Shown: piece by piece, positions 22,199 to 35,259 of the stretch
Position numbering within the stretch: the first letter of the stretch is position 1
Layout of the letters: each line of letters begins with the position of its first letter
Assembly: GCA_019054805.1 (NCBI GenBank)
Contig: JAHQIY010000001.1
Location: 9,190,501-9,254,500 of the forward strand
Reading direction: 5' to 3'
DNA length: 64,000 nt
Origin: Brachionus manjavacas
Taxonomy: Eukaryota; Rotifera; Eurotatoria; Ploima; Brachionidae
The notes under the pieces: generated by a model
What the model was told of the DNA's origin: nothing
Databases searched by the model: none
What the model saw: the letters and a program-made list of their open reading frames with translations, nothing else
Program-made: the position numbers and the translations under genes

Positions 22199-23500
22199 AT
22201 GAACTATTTACTAGAATACAATTTAATATCTAATAAACAGCACGGGTTTCTTCCTTACAGACCATGTGCAACAAACCTATTAGAGTTCATTAATAAAGCA
22301 ACTTATCAATATGAAAAAGGCAAAAATGTTGACATTGTGTATACTGACTTCTCAAAAGCTTTTGATAAAGTTCCGCATGGAAAATTGATAATAAAACTTG
22401 AATCATATGGTATAAATGGTAAACTTCTAAGCTGGATTGAGTCGTTTTTGATTGGGCGGGTACAAAGAGTTGTCTTAGGTAATGATGTATCAAATTGGGA
22501 GGTAGTTACAAGCGGAGTACCACAAGGATCCGTACTTGGTCCAATCCTATTTATAATTTATATCAATGATCTCCTTGAGAGCTTCAACAGTTTTTGTCTT
22601 GGATATGCTGATGACTTAAAATTAATTGGTTTCTCCGAATTCTCGAACGTAGGATCGTTAGAACTTCAGAAAGACCTCGATCTCCTAATGAAATGGACGG
22701 AAAACTGGTCAAAAAATCTAAATCTGAACAAATGTAAGGCAAATACTTATTTAGGGAAGAGAAAAGAAAAAGCCAAAAACTTATTATCAAATCAAAATAT
22801 ATCTCATTTGATAGAAGAGAAAACAGAAGAAAAGGATTTGGGTGTTTTTATTACAAATGATTTGAAATGGAATAAACAATGTCCTGAAGCAGCTATGAAA
22901 GCTAACCGAATACTGGGTCAAATAAAAAATTCTTTCAAAAACGTTAGCCGAGAATCATTAGGACTTCTCTATACATCACTTGTGAGACCCCATTTGGAGT
23001 ATGTAGTAGGAACATATGGGGTCTCAACCTGGAATCTGTATTTAAAAAAAGACATTATTATTCTTGAAAAAGTGAAAAGAAGAGCTAAAAAACTGATTGA
23101 TTATACCAGAACCAAGTCTTATGAAGACAGATTGAAATACTTAAATCTTATGAAACTTGAAAATCGTCGTTTAAGAGGAGATTTAATTCAAATATACAAA
23201 ATTTTAAAAGGTTTTGAAAAAGTATCGTTAACAATTGGCATCAATATCGCTTGTGTAAAAAGCCTAAGAAGACCACATGACAATAGATTGGTCCGAGAAA
23301 TAAATCGCGGAGGCTCTTTTAGATACAATTTCTTAACAAATCGGTGCGTAAAATTATGGAACAGTTTATCATTGAATGTTGTTAATGCGAAAACAATAAA
23401 AAACTTCAAAGTGGTCATTGACAATGAAGTCTTTGGAATATTGAAAAGCAAAGTCTGCCAAAGCCTTACTAATTTATATTTCAGTAAAATACTAAATTGA
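22199..23500 (+). mobile_element. CR1-like reverse transcriptase, 5'-truncated, frame open for 433 codons
   Basis: Reverse transcriptase of a non-LTR retrotransposon. The motifs run in order without a stop: NKQHGFLPYRPCATNLLEF, YTDFSKAFDKVPH (catalytic Asp kept), [30 protein letters not shown] (YADD box), KDLGVFITNDLKW, YTSLVRPHLEYVVG, KVKRRAKKLI and RRLRGDLIQIYKILKGFEK, then the C-terminal WNSLSLNVVNAKTIKNFK. The endonuclease and the first reverse transcriptase motifs are missing, so the copy cannot move on its own despite the intact frame. It belongs to the same group as the decayed copies at 10368 and 56220 and looks the youngest. Codon use is as AT-rich as the host. Confidence 0.92.
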
Positions 23501-24687
23501 TTTAATAAATATTTAAATCAAAAATTTATTAATTTTATTTAAAAGCTAATTATCCGATCAATTTTGAAATTTAAAAATAAAATTTGAATTTAAATTTTCT
23601 TAGTTAATTAGTTAATATGTCACAATCCGAAAATATAGAATCTGATTTAAAAAAAAAATTGAACAAACTCGAGTTCATTAATCAAATTTTTCGAGGTACT
23701 TGAAGCACAAAAAATGGAAGAAGCATTGGCATTGAAATCTTAAATAATTTTGAAATATAAAATGAAATATTGGTGATTTCGTTATTTTGCCAATTCCAGA
23801 CGTAGATCGTAGTTTAACCGACCCACCAAATTTGGAATGTAGGATCTTTGATATTGACTTGAAAAGCTAAGATTATTAATTTTTTTCGATTGACTCAATT
23901 CAATTCAGGAAAACTGTGCAGGGTAATGAGATTTTAATTTAGAAAAAATTTTACTAAGTAGCATTTTAGCGAGTTGATCATTTTAAAAAGAAATTTAGTA
24001 TTTTTTGAACCGAGTCAATTGAAAAGAACCTTGACAAATGCTAAATGATTTTCTTATCACTTTTGAATTTCAAAATTGGCTTTTGAATTATAAAAATTTT
24101 AAAAAATTTCTCCAAAAATTATTATCACTGATTATTATTTCTTAGATAACTTTTGTGTTTAACCTTGCATCAAAAAACAATAAGTATGAATGGGTTAAGG
24201 TAAAGTATTTATAAATGAAAATGATGTTGATTAAGGAATTGAGATAACTGAAAATTTTGCTTCTTAAAAGCCATGTTGAAGAGGGTGATATATGTTGTCA
24301 GAAGATTCACGTTAAAAAAGATCCGGTAGACCAGCCAAGGTAAGTCGACTTTAAATTTTGACTATTAGTTTTATTTTTTTGAGAGACTAATTTTCGGTTG
24401 GTCTTGTTTGGTTTATTAATTAAAATTCCATACTATACTATACTTTTTTCTATTTCTTTTGATTGAAAAATTTATTTAAAAAACAAAATTTATTCCAAAA
24501 AAAATGTGTTTCTAAACTTTTTTTTTCGTCATTATTCATTTCGAATAAGAACAAACGAGTAAATCACAATAAATATAAACTTTAAGTAAACTTTAAAAAA
24601 AATATTAAACCAATAAATAAATTGTTAAAATCGACAAACAGAATCGAATAAGTATGTACAGCTTAATTAGACACAAAACTTTACAGT
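23501..24687. other. Spacer with possible small exons on the plus strand
   Basis: An ATG at 23617 opens MSQSENIESDLKKKLNKLEF and reaches a donor (CGAG/GTACTT). Possible further exons are near 23802-23839 (DVDRSLTDPPNLE), 24147-24197 (ITFVFNLASKNNKYEWVK, with clean acceptor and donor) and 24272-24343 (HVEEGDICCQKIHVKKD, before AAG/GTAAGT). The phases of these pieces do not join cleanly, so I cannot give a gene model. They may be a small real gene or a decayed one. Confidence 0.3.
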
Positions 24688-27600
24688 TTAATAATTTTTG
24701 GCATTTAAAATCGAATCCGAGGACATGTATTGACTAAGCTGGGGTGGCATCGTTGGAGTCGAGTTTATCAATTCATTTTTGTATATAGATTCAACTGAAT
24801 AGTATGTTTTATGATCATAATTTTTTTTCTCTTGGTCTTCTTCAAAATATTCGTAATAGTTCTCAACATTGTAGAAATCCTTGGATTTTGGCGTTTGCAT
24901 GATTTCAATTTGACGCGATGTGTCTTTAAATTTTATGATTAGAAAAAATAATTCAAAATTAAACAAAATTCGATTAGTCGTTTTGAGAATTTATGTTGAA
25001 ATTATATAAAGAATAGAAACTGTTTCTGTTAGCATTGTTCGAATGTAATCTATTGTAATTTCTAGCCATTTTGGTGCTGTTTTTAGGCTTGTGAATGTGG
25101 TTTTCTATTTAATAAAATTTTGAATTTTATTCGATCAGCAACTTTGCGCCAAAAAGCTCAAGCTATTTGAAGCGACAGATTTATTAAAGCCCTAAATGTC
25201 TAATTATTCCAAAAATTGCTTTAATATTGATTAATTTTTAATATTTAGTGAAGCAATTTAAAATAATAATTAATGCTAAAATTAAATTCAAATAAATTTA
25301 AAATTTTTTTAAAGATTATTTTTATAAAAATTGATAAAATACGACTATTTCGAATTTTCATTAAAATATTGAATGATTATATCAAATCAATTATACTATT
25401 AGTTTTCCCTCAAATTTGCAGTTTGTTTTATTTTACTTAAAGATGAAAATGGTATGTAAAAATTAAACTATCTATTGAAAATTTATTAATTTTTTTAATG
25501 AAAAAATAAAATCATACTCGGCTTATTCTTTTAAACAAAAAATAAAATAAAAAATCAACTATTAATTAATATTAATTAATTGGGCATGCAAATCAAAAAT
25601 TATTATTTTTTTTTCTATTCTTATTTTTAGAAAAGAAAAAGTAGAGAGATAGTATAATTAAATTAAAAATTTTAATAAATAACTGATTCATTTAGAATTT
25701 ATTGTTCTACAATTTTAAAAGAATTTATCTATTTTCTTTTCTATTTACATCAGCATATTGGGGACAATTGAAATAAATAATTTTTTGCTTTCTGAGGAAT
25801 ATTTTTACAAACAAAAGAATGCCTGCATAATCTCTGCATAGTAACAATACATTATTAGAATACTTATGGTGACATGCAAAATTTAACTAATCTTACTCTA
25901 CAATATTTGTATTTGTCTTATCTTTCATTTTGATATTTAAGAAACTTAAAGTAAATTAAAATAAAAAGTTTTTTTATTTTAAAAAAATTATTTAAGTTTT
26001 TTTCATAAAAAACGACCAAAATTAAAATAAATCAGATTTATTCATTTCAGAAATATTCTAATTACGCTCAGTTAAATCGTTGATCAAAAAATTGTGACAA
26101 ATCCAAAGTTTTTTAAAATTCACAAGTCTCAAATCACGACTTTTTTTAATTTTTTTTTAAAAGTCTGTGCACAAGAATTAATCTTGATAAATAATAATTT
26201 TAAAAAAAAATTTTATAAGCCCAATAAAATTTAATTTAATTTTATAAGTTAAATTAAATTTTTATTTAATTTATCTATATTTTTTAAAGAATTCTTGTAT
26301 TCAAAATAGTTCCTTAAATCAATAAATTTAATTACAATGATAAAATAATTTTTTTTTAAAAAGTAATGATTATCATTAATTTGAGAAAACTTTCATAAAT
26401 TGATTTATCTTGACTTAAAAACTCTAATTTTTTTTTAATTATCTTAATTAATAGTCTAAATTATTTTCAAGAGGGAATGTTTAATCGCTAATCTTGACAT
26501 ACTGAAAAATTGAAGAAAAGATCATGCTCAAAAAATATCATTAAAAAAAGGTTTTCAAGGAATCTTTGATTTAAAATTTTTTTGCTGTAGCACATTTTCA
26601 AAGTAAAAATTCAGTGTTAAACAGAATTTTTCATAACTGCAGATCTCTTCAACGATTTATTGCATGCAGAATAATGCATAATACTTGGTTATGGTATAAC
26701 ATGGTATCCTTCACATGAAAATATGTCTATGCATTAATAAATATTTTTTTTAAATTATTTTTGAGCATGATAATTAATCTTTGAACATAAACTTCAATTT
26801 TCCCTGATGGTAGATGAGACAAAAGAATTTTTTAACTCAAAAGTTAACTTAATAAAAAATATGCTCTTTAATAATTGAAAACTTAAAACCACATAATTCT
26901 TTTCTTTATCCATATTCATTCTTAGAAATGTTTTAATTTTATTCTGTCTTGAAATTTTTTTCAATTTATTAACTTGAAAAAGTTACTGCTCGATAAACAA
27001 ATACAAGTTTTTGAAAGTAAATTAACTTTTTAGTTTTATTTTGAAAAAAATGCTCTTTATTAAATTGAAAAGTAAAAAATTATAAAATGATAAATGAAAA
27101 AATATGTGCAATTTGAATCAAATTTCCCTTAATGAAGAACTTTATTTACTAATTGATTTTAAAAATTTATTTAATTATTTGAAAAAGTATATTAAACTAT
27201 TAATAGTTTTGAATAGATGATTTTAATGATCGAAGTTATCTTAAAAATCGTTTTTGTATAAATTCAATATTTATCTTTTTCGTTGCATCAATCTAGTGAT
27301 CGTTAGACGCGATTGTTTCATATTTAGCAATAAGCAAAGGGAAATAAATGCCAAGAGCAATAATTGATCGCCAAAATTTGAAATCATAAAGTCATTAATA
27401 AAACTTGATTAAATTTATTTAACAATTAAAAAATAATAATAAAATAAAATAAATGTTAGTAAAATAAAAATAATAATTTTTTTTTAAATTTACAACCAAA
27501 TTTTAAGTGTTAAAAAAATAAAAGTGTGTTAAATAAACGAAACATTGCTAAAAAGGCACATAAAATTATAAAAAAAATTTTCTAGATTAATTGCATTTAA

Positions 27601-30600
27601 CTAAAGCTTTAAAGTGTTTATAGAAGCTATAGATATATCTTTATATTTACCATTGTCCAGAATGTCTATGGAATTATTAGACAATGATTTAGTGGCTTTT
27701 GACACTGAAGAATTGAGTGCAATCTGACGGCTTTTTTCTTTTATTTGCTCAGCCAGCTCTTGTCGCAATTCGAGCAGCTAAAATTTTTAATAAGATATAT
27801 GTCTAGATCGAATGAAGATTGGTCATAAAACTTTACATGCTCTCTGGCCTTCTTTTCTTTTTCGTAACTAACTTCTATCTCATAATCCCTTGAATCTGAC
27901 GGATTTAAATATACATTTTTCTTGTTTTGTCTCTGATTAGAGTCGTCCAGATTCATTTGCTGAAGTGTTTGCAGAGCTATCATTTTTTTTATTTCCATTA
28001 TTCGCTTTTCTTTGATCAATCTTTCGTCATCGTTCAAATCGATCTCCGGTTCCAAGTCCAAATTTCCCCTTGGTATCGAATAAATATCCGGTTTTTCTAA
28101 CTTTAAAATCATTTTTAATTATTTTCTTTTTAATAAATCAGACTTACATTTTTTACTATTTCTTCTGAATAATCAGCGTCAAAGTACTCCATTTGATTTT
28201 GTTGAGTAAATCTATTTATAAGTTCACTTGAAAATAGAAAAAAAATAATCATTTGAGTAAGTTTAAAGTAAGTATTTATTTACCTGTCACAAGCACCCCT
28301 TAGCTCTGGCTTGACTAGAGCGATCTTGCGGCTAGCCGGTTCAGTGTCAACAATATTTTGCTGAATATTCACGCTAGTATTTCCAAATAGCCTTTCTCTT
28401 GCTGTTACTTGATTGTTTTGAATAGGTTGGAAATAATCTCGAGGCTAAAATTGTAAAAATGTAACAATATTTGAAATATTTAAATTATTAAAATATTTAA
28501 ATTTTAAATGAGAATAAATGATTAAATTATTTTAGACAAGTGTTTTCCTTACGTAATAATTTTGGGGAAATTTTCCGATTGACGAGCGTTTTTTTTCAGA
28601 TATAATTTCGCGTTTTGAATTTTGGCTTTTAGCAGGTAAAAAGGCAGCATTCTGGTTAGGCTGTTGAACATTTATGTGAAGTTGTCTTGGTCTTGAGCTC
28701 GTAAAATTAACAGGCTGGAACGTGTCGGATTTATTGTGTTCATCGCCAGAGTCCTGATGATGAATAGTCAGCTTTTTACCATTGATTGAATTGAACGCGC
28801 TAAAAACATTATTTGAGGATGAGTTTGCTTTATTAGAGCTTTCGGAAGAACTCGCAGGTGAACATACGGAATCGATTGATTTCGACATAATTTTGTTGTC
28901 ATTTATTTTACTGGAATTAAGCAAATATTGATGATGGTGTGCTTGGTATATACTTTTGGAAAAGTTTTGTTTGGAACCAGAATGATTTAATAAATTTTCA
29001 CTCGAGTTAAATTGATTGTTTGAATTATTAAATACTTGTTTGTTAGCAAGACTAGGCGAACCGAACTTCGATTTTGATTCGGAACTGATGGGAATTAAGG
29101 ATGCCCGAAACAAGTTTGGAGTATCCCCTGATGGCTGACTTGACTGGGATTTGTTAAGCGTGTTTTGTACTTGTTGATGATAGACTAGTTCGTGTTTACA
29201 TTTGTCTGTTATCGTGTCATTTAGTAGTTGGTTCACTTTGCTTAGCTGCATTTTAAGTAGGTCCATTTCTTGATTTAATGCATTGAATTGTTGAGTTAGA
29301 GATTTTTCTGATGACAGATTTTGATAGCGTGAAAAGATACTCATCTGGTTATCTATCAATTTCTCAACAATTATCTTATAAAAAAAAATTAATAAAATGC
29401 TAAAAACAATCATTTTTAAATTTTCGTTGTTTTCAAGAAAGTTTTTTTTTTTACTGCAAAAAATTAATAACCAAATAAGGATGGAAATTAAAGAAAAAAT
29501 TAGAATAGCCGGTTAAATATACAGAACGGATTTTGGAAAAAATTGAATATTGAATTTTTTCATTTTTTAAAAGTTGAATTGTTTCACAATTCACAATACC
29601 AAAGTTAACTTTGAATTTTAAACTTGAATATCGTGCTGTTAAATACTTTAAATTAATTTTTTAATTAAAACTTTAATTCTTATTTAAAATTTGAAATTAA
29701 TACTTTTATAGTGAATTTAAATAAATGAAGTAATTAGAATAATTATAAAATTTTATTTTTCAACTTTAGAACTTAAGCTTTTTTTTATTTAAAAATTCAA
29801 AAACAAGCTTTAAAAGAAAAATGTATTTATTTTAAATATTTTTCCACTTATTCATCTTAGCTTTGAATAAACCTTTAAATTTTATCAGCATTTTTTTAAA
29901 AATTTATTTTCAAAATGATATCTATTTCAATAAGAGATACGAAAAAGATAATAAATTTTTTGATCTATTTAAATAAAAAAAAACATTATTTACCTTATCT
30001 TCCAATAAAAGCTCATTTTCGTGCTGCATTTCAACTATTTGGTACTCATACAATCTCAAAATATTGGAAAACTTGTTCAGATTTATTTGATCAAGATTGG
30101 ACATATCCTCGTAAATTTTCTGATAGCCATTTGTGTTCTCAATACTCTGTGCCAATTTTAGATTGTTCTCAATTGAGTCCATCTTGACAAAAAATTTTAA
30201 AAAATTTAAAAAAAATCAAAAAAAAATAAAATTACCTTTGCTTCAATTTTTTTGATTCTATCCTTTATTGTTTGAAAAGAGTCATGCAAACTCAAAGTCA
30301 GATCATTGACATTTACACTTTCGTCTATTTTTGAACTATTTCTTAAATTTAAGAAAATTTAAAAAAGAAATAAAAATTTTTATTAAAAATATTAATTGTT
30401 AAAAAAGCAATCTAATTCCTAGCTCAAAAATGGCAATAAACTTACAATTGATTCTGTCTGTGTTGGAACATTAGCTCGTATGGTTCGTACAATTTTTGTA
30501 ATGTCGAAAATCTCTGCTGTGAATGATTTAACAGCACAAAATTTCGCCTCAATTGTCTTATGATCATTTCGAGCTCATTTTTTTGCAGCAATTCCAATTG

Positions 30601-33600
30601 ATTTTTGCTAATATTGTAAAAATTAGAGATAGATTTTGAATTTGTTTTTGGTGACGAGTGCTCGGAAAATGATTTGAAATTTTTTTCTTTTTCAAGAGCA
30701 GCTGATGCAGCAGCAGCGGCTTGGGCAGCGGCCGCAATTTTTTCCCGGTCAATGTAATCCCCACAGCGTTGATTTGATCCCTTGCCATTGCTATATGTTT
30801 CATTTGAATCAATTTTTTTAGCCGAGTTGTTGACCAAATTTTGGATAGCTTTGTAATTTTTTTCATTTTTAGCCTCGACCATGTCCTGGCCATTGTCATT
30901 ATTTATCATACTCTGGGTCATTCTAGTCATGTCCACAATAGGCTTCTCAAAAGCGTCATAAATAGATTTATAGTCATAAATGTGGTTAGTAGAACTGTAT
31001 TTGTTATTTTTTTTTGATGATGATGATGAATTTACTTGGTTCGGCTTTGCAGACGACTTGGTCAAACTAGAGCTGCGTTTGTGCTTCGATTTTGGATCAT
31101 TGTCGAAGCTTTCGTTCAAATACTTTTGATTATATGAGTTGTTGAGACGCTCATTGATTTCGTTGTCGGTTTCAGCGTCGCTGTTGACCACTTCTTTTTT
31201 TTTATTTTTTTTATTTTTTGACGGTCGGTCATTTAAAATTTCATCGTCACTAAAAGCTAATTTTTTTTTGATATTTTTTCTTTCTGGATTATTTTTGTCC
31301 TCGATTTTGTTTGAAGATAGAGATGAGCGAAGTTTTTTTCCATTGAAAATGTTTCGATGGGTAGCTCCAGGACTGTTAGGTGCCGAGCTCGATTTGGACG
31401 AGCGTTTCGAGCTTGATGTGTCGTGTTTCACTATGAAATAGTTCGAGTTGTTTCCGCGGAGGGAAATGTTCGAACAACTTCGATTAGAGGTTCGCTTCTC
31501 GCTCATTACTCGGCTCTGACTGTTGTTTCTAAAAAATTAAAAGCTTTAATTATTTTTTTAATAATTTATTTTTTTAATTTAAATACTTTAACTGGGATAC
31601 AAAATTAAACTTGTTGATCCATTCATTCATTGATGCGGACGATTCGGCAGCCAAGAACACAAACATATCTGAATTATTTTCTGAATTGGTGTCATTCGAA
31701 TTAACCAGTTCCACCTAAAATTTAATTTGAACTTGGTTTGTTTTTGTGTTTTTATAATGGAAATGACAGGAAGGATTTAGAGACAAATACAAACTACCAG
31801 AGAGAGGAAAACAATCTTTTTTTTAATAAAATTTCTATCAAACTTTTTTTTTTTTCAAGCTTTTGCGAATTCTTTAAAATTTTGATGTGATCTTGGTTTG
31901 ATTCCGAATTTTTTTAATTTAAAAATAATTTCTTAACAAGTGGTTAGCAATTAATTATAAAATTAGTATGGTTAAATAATGAAACCATCAAAGAAACTCA
32001 TTTAAATATTTTTATGGATATTAAAAAAATTAAAAAAAAATTGAAAATTTTTACAAGCTAATTCATTACTTTAATATTGTGTATTGTGCTTTTAATGAAA
32101 GAAGACTACGAAAAAATAGACAAAATTATTCTCTTGATTTTCAATGAAATAAACTTCAACTGTAAAAAATAACTTTGTTAGCAGAGTAAGCTTTGATCCA
32201 TTGTGAGAAGCCTGAGGTTCACTTCGAAATTTTAAAATAAAAAAATCATAAACTTGTTATCGAACTCATTAATCCTTATTTTTAAATTACAAATTAAGTG
32301 TTCTTTGAATACGAATTTTTTACCAAATTATAGCAAGCCTAATAAGTGATTAATTTTTTTTTCTATTACAAGATTTAAAAATTGAACAAAATTTTAAAAA
32401 ATTTTAATTAGAAAAAAAGTCACATTCATATCACTTAGATTTTTAATGTTTACTCTGTTAATTTTCAAAATTTAATTTAATTATTTTAATAAATTTCAAA
32501 TTATTATATTGTAATGTTTTTTGTTCTTTCTATGAGGCTCAAACCAATTTAGTCAAAAAAATAAATAAATTACTTTAAACGAGTGTTTTTTGTTGTGAGC
32601 AGAACTTCCGTCTTTTTTGACTGTGGCTCTTGAGTGTGTGTCATTGAGAAAAATTGTTCCGCAATGTTTGGTCATAGTTGAGTCGGAATAGTAGTCCAAA
32701 ATGTAATCAGTCAATACAAAATAGCGTTTGCGCCACAGTTTTAGTCCATTTTGGCTTAGCTTGTACAACCAGCCGTATTTGCGAAGAGCAGAGTCAATGG
32801 CAGTGTTGACTTGGATCGTGTTTGCTTGAATTATATTTCCGTTCGATTGCTGAGATGAGTTGTTTGACGATGCAGATGATGCCGATGACGAAGATAGAGC
32901 TGACAAGCCAGAGATCATGTTATCGTTTTGCAAGTCGTTTTGGCATGTATCCTCGGCTAGCTGGACACTTTTGCTAGGAGAACTTTTCATTTTAGTGCGC
33001 TCCATATAATTTGATTTTTTTGATTCAAATGAATTGCTCATTGCATTTGATGAGCTGGATTCTGTCGGTGCCAGACTATTCAAATAGCTTGTTGGATAAT
33101 TTCTTTTTGAGTTATGACTTTAAAAAATTAGAATTAGACTTTTAAGACCTAAATATCGGCCAAATAAATGAGAAACGCAAATAAACTCGGAACTTTTTGG
33201 TCTTCTCGACCAAGTCTGAAAATTAAGTTGATTTTTTCTCCTATTACTTAAAGTTTTCTGTGGAACTTAGAATTAAATTGCTTGACTCTGAATGTAAATT
33301 CAGCTTTCTTTTATATGTCAAAACAATTTTTAGCATGTAAAACTAAAGAGAAAAGCGAATAAGAGCATTTGTAAATAGAGGCCCGTGAATACTTCAACAA
33401 CTTGTCCTAAATAAAACTGTGAATTTGTTTTATCTCGGCTTAAGGCATGCATTATTTACTCAAAATGCGGATTTTCGGTGCCAGTAATAGATTCTTGAGA
33501 TCTCACTTATTGAGAAAATTTGTGAAAAAAAAATTGAAAAATTCATCGGCAAGCCAAAAGCAATTCCAAAATTTAAACATCAATTAAGTGTCAGTAATAA

Positions 33601-35259
33601 AATTTAAATTAAAACTTTTGCAATAGTTCAGAGTCGAACTTACCTGATTAGCAGTTCAACTATTTCAAAAATATTTTCACACTGGCTTCGTCAATAATTT
33701 GGTTTTTTTTCATTATTTTTTTTAAGTCGTTTATTCTCAAAATGCCCCAATTATGATGAAACCATTCTTTAGTTATTTATTCAAAAAACAAGCAATTAAA
33801 AAAGATAAAAAAAAATTTAATTTTTGTTTGTATTTTGCTTATTCAAAAAAAAAAAGATAAACTAGGCTAAAAATAAACTGTCGAAAATACCTTCGTATTC
33901 AATAATAAAATTAAATTCCACACTATCTCCGATTAGTTTTTTTACTAATTAAAATAGATCAATGGCACGAGCTTATTTTGTTTGAAACAAAAATTAAATC
34001 TAATCTTTAATAGAGCATAGAATTTTAATATTAAAAATAAAGTGATTTTTTTCCAAGTATAATTGGTGTTTCTGTGCTAAAATTCAATTAATTAAAATCA
34101 ATAGATTAAATTTTTTTTCTTTAAGCCATTTTTTCGATTATTAAAAATTTTCACAAAGATAATTATTAACAATCTTACTTATCAAAATAGCGACTCAAGT
34201 TTTTTGAACACTTAATTACTGGTTTTGTTTTTTATTTTTTATTAAATTGCTAGGAAACAAAAATTATTATTCCTAATAAAAAAATTTAAAAGTGAAGAGA
34301 AAAAATGTCATAGAACACTCGCTCCTATTCGGATAAAGCTTAAATACTTGCCCTAAATTCAAGCTGGTCATTAACCATGCAAAAATATTTGGAGTTTGTT
34401 TCCTTAAAATTCTAGACCAAAAAGTAGTGACCGCTTCTGAAAAAAAAAATTAGCCAAAAACAACTTACTCGATCAAATAGGGTAAGCCAAGAATGTAATC
34501 CTTTTGCCAACCGTTTGGAAGATCTTAAAATTAAATTTAAATTTAAATTTAGCCCACGATTAAGATCTTTTATTTGCACTGGGTAATTTATCTATTTGAA
34601 AAGAATCAAAAATCACGTATTAAAAAATTATCTTCAAACTAATTATCTTCTATTTACTATTCAGTGCAAATATTTGTCATTTTCGAGCTATTTCCTCTGC
34701 AATTTACCTTCGAGTGGGGGTATGATCATTAGCGAGACCGGTTGACCAGTCTTGGGATGTAGCCAGGTAGTTCGCTGTTCGTCTTCGCTTAAATAACAAA
34801 GATTAAGTGGATCGATAGGCAATGATTAATAGATAAAGAGGAAATGAAATCATTAGTCAGCTGACTTTGATCTCGACTACTGGTCGATAAATAGGTTACT
34901 CTTTGACATTTTAATGTAAATAACAAGTTAATGAATATTAATGATAGACTTGAATTTTAGACGTGTCCCAGACGTAGTCGAGAGTCGTTTTAAGGCTATA
35001 TTTAAATTGATTACTTGATGAAAAATACTCGACCGTCCTCGGTTACTGCATAAGTCCAGGGCTCGGGTAAATTGGTAATCTCGATGACCAGATTATTGAT
35101 GTGGTTCTGGATGAAATTGATTTTTTTGTTCAAGTATTCTTCATTATTTGATGTTGGTTGAATGTTGGAAGCCTTGGGTGGCGGCAAAGTGTTCGATGTG
35201 GATCTGATTGATTTTATTGCCGAATTCGGCACTGATGAACTGGTCGGAGTAGCTGACAT
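24688..35259 (-). CDS. WW-PH scaffold protein of the PLEKHA5/6/7 family
   Basis: Fifteen or so minus-strand exons, about 1350 residues. WW1 spans 35259-35015 and 34787-34708 (LPEPWTYAVTEDGRVFFI, NEDEQRTTWLHPKTGQPV). WW2 follows at 34523-34469 and about 34402-34370 and is atypical. The PH domain spans 33117-32574 and 31714-about 31605 (YGWLYKLSQNGLKLWRKRYF ... FVFLAAESSASMNEWI). A Ser-rich linker exon runs about 31530-30447, with coiled-coil segments at 30345-30230, 30182-29993 and about 29372-28554. Further exons lie near 28444-28290, 28228-28150, 28108-27838 and 27780-27651. The last, 24925-24688, ends NAKNY and a stop and follows a 2.7-kb intron. The block GNLDLEPEIDLNDDERL with its following helix matches the RYIDLEPD-x-PL block of vertebrate PLEKHA5/6/7. 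These proteins bind phosphoinositides and link membranes, junctions and microtubules. Which paralogue it matches cannot be decided; one invertebrate gene probably stands for the group. Confidence 0.88.
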
